Assembly (NCBI GenBank): GCA_036398215.1
Contig: DASWHK010000275.1
Coordinates: forward strand, 1 to 19,890
Length of the DNA stretch: 19,890 nt
Source: DASWHK01 sp036398215
GTDB lineage: Bacteria > Acidobacteriota > UBA890
Direction: 5' to 3'
The notes beneath the pieces were generated by a model. That model had not been told where the DNA came from and did not search any database. It saw nothing but the letters and a program-made list of their open reading frames with translations. Shown in pieces: positions 16,765-19,890 of this stretch; position 1 is the stretch's first letter, and every line of letters starts with the position of its first letter. A program made the position numbers and the translations under genes.

Positions 16765-17322
16765 ATGGTCAAGGACGTACTGAAGGACACCGAGCAGCAC
16801 ATGGAGGCAACGATCGGCTCGGTCACCCACGACTTCAACACCCTGCGCACGGGCCGCGCCAGCATCTCGATCCTCGACGACATCATGGTCGACTACTACG
16901 GCACGCCGACGCCGCTGAACCAGCTCGCCGCCCTCTCGGCGCCCGATCCCAACCTCCTGGTCGTCCAGCCCTACGACAAGTCGGTGATCGACAACGTCGA
17001 GAAGGCCATCCACCAGTCGGAGCTCGGCCTCAATCCCGGAAACGACGGCACCGTCATCCGCATCCCGATCCCGGAGCTCACCGAGGAGCGGCGTCTCGAG
17101 CTCACCAAGGTCGTCGGCCGGGTGGCGGAGCAGGGCAAGACCGCGGTTCGCAACCTCCGGCGCGACGCCAACGACCGCATCAAGAAGCTGCAGGCCGACA
17201 AGGAGATCTCCGAGGACGAAGAGCATCGCGCCTTCAAGCAGGTCCAAGAGCTCACCGATCAGTACTGCAAGCGGATCGATGAGATCGCGGAGCGCAAGAA
17301 CCAAGAGATCCTCGAGTTCTGA
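16765..17322 (+). CDS. frr: Ribosome recycling factor
   Basis: With EF-G, splits post-termination ribosomes. From ATG 16765 the product is 185 residues, the same length as E. coli RRF. It opens MVKDVLKDTEQHMEATI, followed by the tRNA-mimic helix motif FNTLRTGRASISILDDIMVDYYGTPTPLNQLA and VVQPYDKSVIDNVEKAI, then the long helical domain ending LTDQYCKRIDEIAERKNQEILEF. The start was chosen by the strong Shine-Dalgarno and by position-for-position agreement with the family; ATG 16732 would add 11 untypical residues. Last gene of the translation cluster. A membrane protein gene follows closely with no terminator in between. Confidence 0.97.
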   Translation: MVKDVLKDTEQHMEATIGSVTHDFNTLRTGRASISILDDIMVDYYGTPTPLNQLAALSAPDPNLLVVQPYDKSVIDNVEKAIHQSELGLNPGNDGTVIRIPIPELTEERRLELTKVVGRVAEQGKTAVRNLRRDANDRIKKLQADKEISEDEEHRAFKQVQELTDQYCKRIDEIAERKNQEILEF

Positions 17323-17381
17323 TCGAATCCGCCTCGCTGCCCCGACCCGCCGGCGCCCGCCTCTGGCGGCCGGGAATCGCC

Positions 17382-19448
17382 GTGCTGGCGGCGATCGTGC
17401 CCCTGGCGCTGGCCGGCTGGTGGATCCCGCCGAGCGGCGACGAGCCGCATTACTTGATCGTTGCCCACTCCTTGCTCAGCGACGGCGACCTCGACCTCGC
17501 CGACGATTACGGCGGGCGCGAGTACGCGCCCTTCCATCGGGCGGCGCTGTCGCCGCACTACAAGCCCGGCTTCCAGGCCGGTTCCCGCTACTCGTTGCAC
17601 GGGGTCGGCCTGCCGATCCTGCTGTTGCCAGCCTACGCCCTCGGCTCCTGGATCGGCCCCGGGGCGGCGGTGGCGTTGCCGCGCGCCCTGCTGGCGCTGC
17701 TGTACGGTCTGTTCGCCTGGTTGCTCTACGGGCTCGTGGAGGAGCTCGCCGGCGGGCGGGCGGCCCGCGCGGGGACGACCGCGGCGACCATCCTGGCGCC
17801 GCTGCTGTTCGCGCCGCTGTTCCTGTTTCCCGAGGTGCCGGCGATGCTGCTCGGCCTGCTGGCGTTCATCGCCACCGGCGCCCGGCACGGAGGCGTGGCG
17901 ACGAGCGCCGGGGACAGGACTGAAGCGCCGGCGACGAGCCCCGGCGACCGGCCGGGAACGGCGGCGCCGAGTCCCAGCGGCCGACCGAGAGGGGCGGCTG
18001 CCGGCGCCCCGCCTTGGCTGGGAGCGCTGGCGGTCGCCGTGCTGCCGTGGCTCGGCGTCAAGTACATCCCGATGGCGATGGCACTGGTGTTCGCCGCCGC
18101 CCTGCGGGCCGCCCCCGGCCGGCGCTGGCGTGCGGCCGCATGGCTCGGCGCGCCGCTCGCCGCCACCCTCTTGCTGCACTCCGCCTACACCTGGCTGCTG
18201 TACCGCTCGCTGTCGCCGGCCTCCATCTATCTCGGCGCCGGCCCTGCGGACGGCGCGCCGGCGCTCGGCGGCGACTGGTTGGCGTATCTGGCGGCGTGGC
18301 CCGGCGCCCTGACGACGGCGGTGGGCTACCTGATGGATCAGAAGGAGGGGCTGCTGGCCTATGGGCCCCACTACCTGCTGGCGGCGGTCGGGCTGGGATG
18401 GTTCTGGCGGCGCGACCGCCGCACCCTGGCGGCGCTGGGGATCGTCGCGGCCGCCCACGTCGCGCCCTACGCGCTGTCGCAGCAGCTCGGCGGGCAGGGG
18501 CCCCCGGTGCGGCCGCTGATGGCGGTGCTGTGGACGCTGGTCCCGGCCCTCGGAATCGGCCTGACGATCGACGTCCCGTATCCGCGTGAAGCCCGAGGAC
18601 GACCCGGGCAAGTGCACAACTCGTTGTCCACGATCGCGACGAGCCGCTGCCGCGCCGTCGCCGCCCTGCGCGGCGGCCTGCTCGCCCTCACCGCGGTGCT
18701 CACGGCGCTCTATGCCGGCCAGCCCTGGCTGCTGCCGCACGACTACCCGGTGGAGGCCTCGCGGCTGCTGCAGAGCTACTCGCCCTACGGCTCCGGCTGG
18801 TGGCGCCTGTTTCCGCAGTGGGTCAGCGTCGACGCCCCCAACCCCGGCATCACCGCGATCTGGACGCTGGCGATCGCCGGAATCGCCGTGCTGCTCTGGC
18901 GGCGGGGATCGGCGGCCGTCGGCCCCCTGCGCGACGGCGGCGACGGAAGGGCCTGGGGTTGGGGGGCGGCGGCGGTCACGCTGGCGGCGGCCGCGGCCTA
19001 CCTGTCGATCTTTCACGCCACCGTCGTGCGCACCGATCGCCACCACCCGACGGCGCTGGCGGCGGGGCCGGTGGCCTGGGTGGCCGCCGAGCTTCCCGAG
19101 GTCGCCTGGGCGGAAAGCGGCGGCGTCTGGGTGAGCCCGGGGCGACCGGTCGACTTCGTCCTCACCGGCGAGCGGCCGCTGGAGTTCATCGATGTCCGGC
19201 TGCGGGTGTTGGTCCCCACCGAGGTCTTGCTTCGCGGCCATGGAGCCGAGGAGGGCGGCAGGGTGGTCCCCGGCGCCGATCGTCTCGCCCGCCTGCAGCT
19301 CGGTCCGGGCATCCCCGACGGCGGCGGCTACGCCTATCGCTTCCGGGTGCGAGCGGGCGATGGCGCGGCGCCGGCCGACCTCGAGGGCGGCGCCGACGAG
19401 CGCCAGCTGGGGGTCTTCTTCCAGATCATCGGCCTCGGTGAGCGTTGA
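17382..19448 (+). CDS. Polytopic membrane protein, probable GT-C-type glycosyltransferase
   Basis: A 688-residue integral membrane protein with about ten hydrophobic spans and a C-terminal soluble, presumably periplasmic, domain (about 560-688, rich in beta-like stretches). Just after the first span it has PPSGDEPHYLIVAHSLLSDGDLDLADDY, with Asp20-Glu21 placed like the catalytic acid motif of GT-C enzymes (ArnT/PMT, GT39-like), followed by many Trp/Tyr residues in loops. Donor and acceptor are unknown. Two inserts look out of place: an 11-residue Pro/Ser/Thr repeat (about 176-208) and an Arg/Ser/Pro stretch with unusual codons (about 400-425). The start is uncertain: GTG 17382 leaves almost no cytoplasmic N-terminus and has no clear Shine-Dalgarno, while the in-frame upstream codons encode an Arg-rich segment but have no standard start. 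Confidence 0.65.
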   Translation: MLAAIVPLALAGWWIPPSGDEPHYLIVAHSLLSDGDLDLADDYGGREYAPFHRAALSPHYKPGFQAGSRYSLHGVGLPILLLPAYALGSWIGPGAAVALPRALLALLYGLFAWLLYGLVEELAGGRAARAGTTAATILAPLLFAPLFLFPEVPAMLLGLLAFIATGARHGGVATSAGDRTEAPATSPGDRPGTAAPSPSGRPRGAAAGAPPWLGALAVAVLPWLGVKYIPMAMALVFAAALRAAPGRRWRAAAWLGAPLAATLLLHSAYTWLLYRSLSPASIYLGAGPADGAPALGGDWLAYLAAWPGALTTAVGYLMDQKEGLLAYGPHYLLAAVGLGWFWRRDRRTLAALGIVAAAHVAPYALSQQLGGQGPPVRPLMAVLWTLVPALGIGLTIDVPYPREARGRPGQVHNSLSTIATSRCRAVAALRGGLLALTAVLTALYAGQPWLLPHDYPVEASRLLQSYSPYGSGWWRLFPQWVSVDAPNPGITAIWTLAIAGIAVLLWRRGSAAVGPLRDGGDGRAWGWGAAAVTLAAAAAYLSIFHATVVRTDRHHPTALAAGPVAWVAAELPEVAWAESGGVWVSPGRPVDFVLTGERPLEFIDVRLRVLVPTEVLLRGHGAEEGGRVVPGADRLARLQLGPGIPDGGGYAYRFRVRAGDGAAPADLEGGADERQLGVFFQIIGLGER
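17907..18005 (+). repeat. 33-bp degenerate tandem repeat inside the membrane protein gene
   Basis: Three 33-bp units (17907-17939, 17940-17972, 17973-18005) code for AGDRTEAPATS, PGDRPGTAAPS and PSGRPRGAAAG. They lie between two membrane spans, so they extend a loop. The units are diverged at DNA level, but the GDR-P/A-T/S pattern is clear in the first two and weaker in the third. Confidence 0.5.
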
Positions 19449-19540
19449 CGGCTCGATCGGGCATTTCTCGACGTTTTTCTGTGGCGAGCCCTCGAAGCAA
19501 GCGCAACGCAGTCATCGTGGGCCATTGCGCTCGCGCAGCC

Positions 19541-19569
19541 GTGACCCGTTGTGAAGGTCGGGCTAACAT
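19541..19569 (+). promoter_or_regulatory. Possible promoter of the CYTH gene
   Basis: GTGACC (19541-19546), a 17-base spacer, and TAACAT (19564-19569). The start codon lies only ten bases after the -10 element, so the transcript would be almost leaderless. No Shine-Dalgarno is visible before the ATG. The rest of the 131-bp spacer shows nothing recognisable. Confidence 0.35.
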
Positions 19570-19579
19570 CGGCCACGCG

Positions 19580-19890
19580 ATGGCGATCGAGTACGAGGTG
19601 AAGCTGGCCGGCGAGCGGGCCGCCCTGTTGGCGGCGCTCGATCGCATTGGCGCGGCGCCCCGCGGCGAGCGGCTGCTCGAGGACGACCTCGTGCTCGATC
19701 GCGCCGGCGACGAGCTAGCCACTAGCGGCCGGCTGCTGCGATTGCGCCGCCGCGGCGAGGAGTTCCTGCTGACCTTCAAGGGTCCCTACGAGCAGGGGCT
19801 GGGGGTCAAGGCGCGACCCGAGGTGCAGACGCCGGTGGCCGACGGCGCGGCGATGCGATCGCTGCTCGAGGAGCTCGGCTATCGGGTCGC
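19580..19890 (+). CDS. CYTH domain protein (class IV adenylate cyclase / triphosphatase family), 3'-truncated by window
   Basis: Only the first 103 residues are in the window. The N-terminus MAIEYEVKLAG carries the ExExK motif (Glu4, Glu6, Lys8) that defines the CYTH superfamily of tunnel-shaped metal-dependent triphosphate enzymes (CyaB adenylate cyclase, thiamine or inorganic triphosphatase). Further family features follow: DDLVLDRAGDEL, the basic strand GRLLRLRRRGEEFLLTFKGP and KARPEVQTPV, in which the usual second acidic residue of the R-x-E-x-E pattern is Gln. The start was chosen because ExExK normally lies within the first ten residues. No good Shine-Dalgarno; a promoter-like sequence ends ten bases upstream. 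The substrate cannot be told from this fragment. Confidence 0.8.
   Translation, partial: MAIEYEVKLAGERAALLAALDRIGAAPRGERLLEDDLVLDRAGDELATSGRLLRLRRRGEEFLLTFKGPYEQGLGVKARPEVQTPVADGAAMRSLLEELGYRV

Noticed and set aside
17259..19241. A 660-residue minus-strand frame opposite the GT-C-like gene
   Set aside because: Arg/Gly/Gln/Pro-rich low complexity with no membrane or domain pattern, typical of a codon-bias shadow; the + frame has a coherent membrane topology and a GDEPHY motif.

Overview
This is a very GC-rich bacterial chromosome segment made almost entirely of core genes, most on the + strand and tightly packed. The gene content (TatA/TatC without a recognisable TatB, DUF503 between infB and rbfA, rpsO-pnp followed directly by rplM-rpsI-rpsB-tsf-pyrH-frr) and the codon use fit a high-GC Gram-negative-type lineage such as Acidobacteriota (perhaps Thermoanaerobaculia-like). 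That placement is an inference from gene order and composition, not from a database match.

Layout. (1) 1-2220: a thioredoxin-TPR protein on + converges with a minus-strand tatA-tatC pair. A 26-bp direct repeat occurs twice here (before the thioredoxin gene and between tatC and tatA), and the tatA leader holds four 20-bp tandem units. (2) 2221-3405: a minus-strand threonine synthase-like gene, divergent from the next block. (3) 3446-10771: a strong promoter and a rimP-leader-like hairpin, then rimP-nusA-infB-ylxP(DUF503)-rbfA-nrnA-truB, covering ribosome maturation, transcription elongation, translation initiation, nanoRNA turnover and tRNA modification. (4) 10772-17322: a second promoter and a structured leader, then rpsO-pnp-rplM-rpsI-rpsB-tsf-pyrH-frr, covering ribosomal proteins, RNA decay, EF-Ts, UMP kinase and ribosome recycling. 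(5) 17382-19448: a large polytopic membrane protein resembling GT-C glycosyltransferases, with two unusual low-complexity inserts. (6) 19580-end: the 5' part of a CYTH-domain gene cut by the window edge.

The protein genes are ordinary housekeeping genes. I found no defence system, mobile element, CRISPR array, rRNA or tRNA gene. The less ordinary signals are in the non-coding DNA: a possible loop-to-leader pseudoknot before rpsO (an S15 autoregulation candidate), a run of hairpins before pnp, a terminator-like hairpin in the rimP leader preceded by its own Shine-Dalgarno and GTG, a near-consensus promoter overlapping the nusA start codon, a long stem-loop between infB and ylxP, and the phased repeats in the tatA leader. 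No intergenic stretch exceeds 300 bases; the longest is 225 bases (rpsO-pnp).
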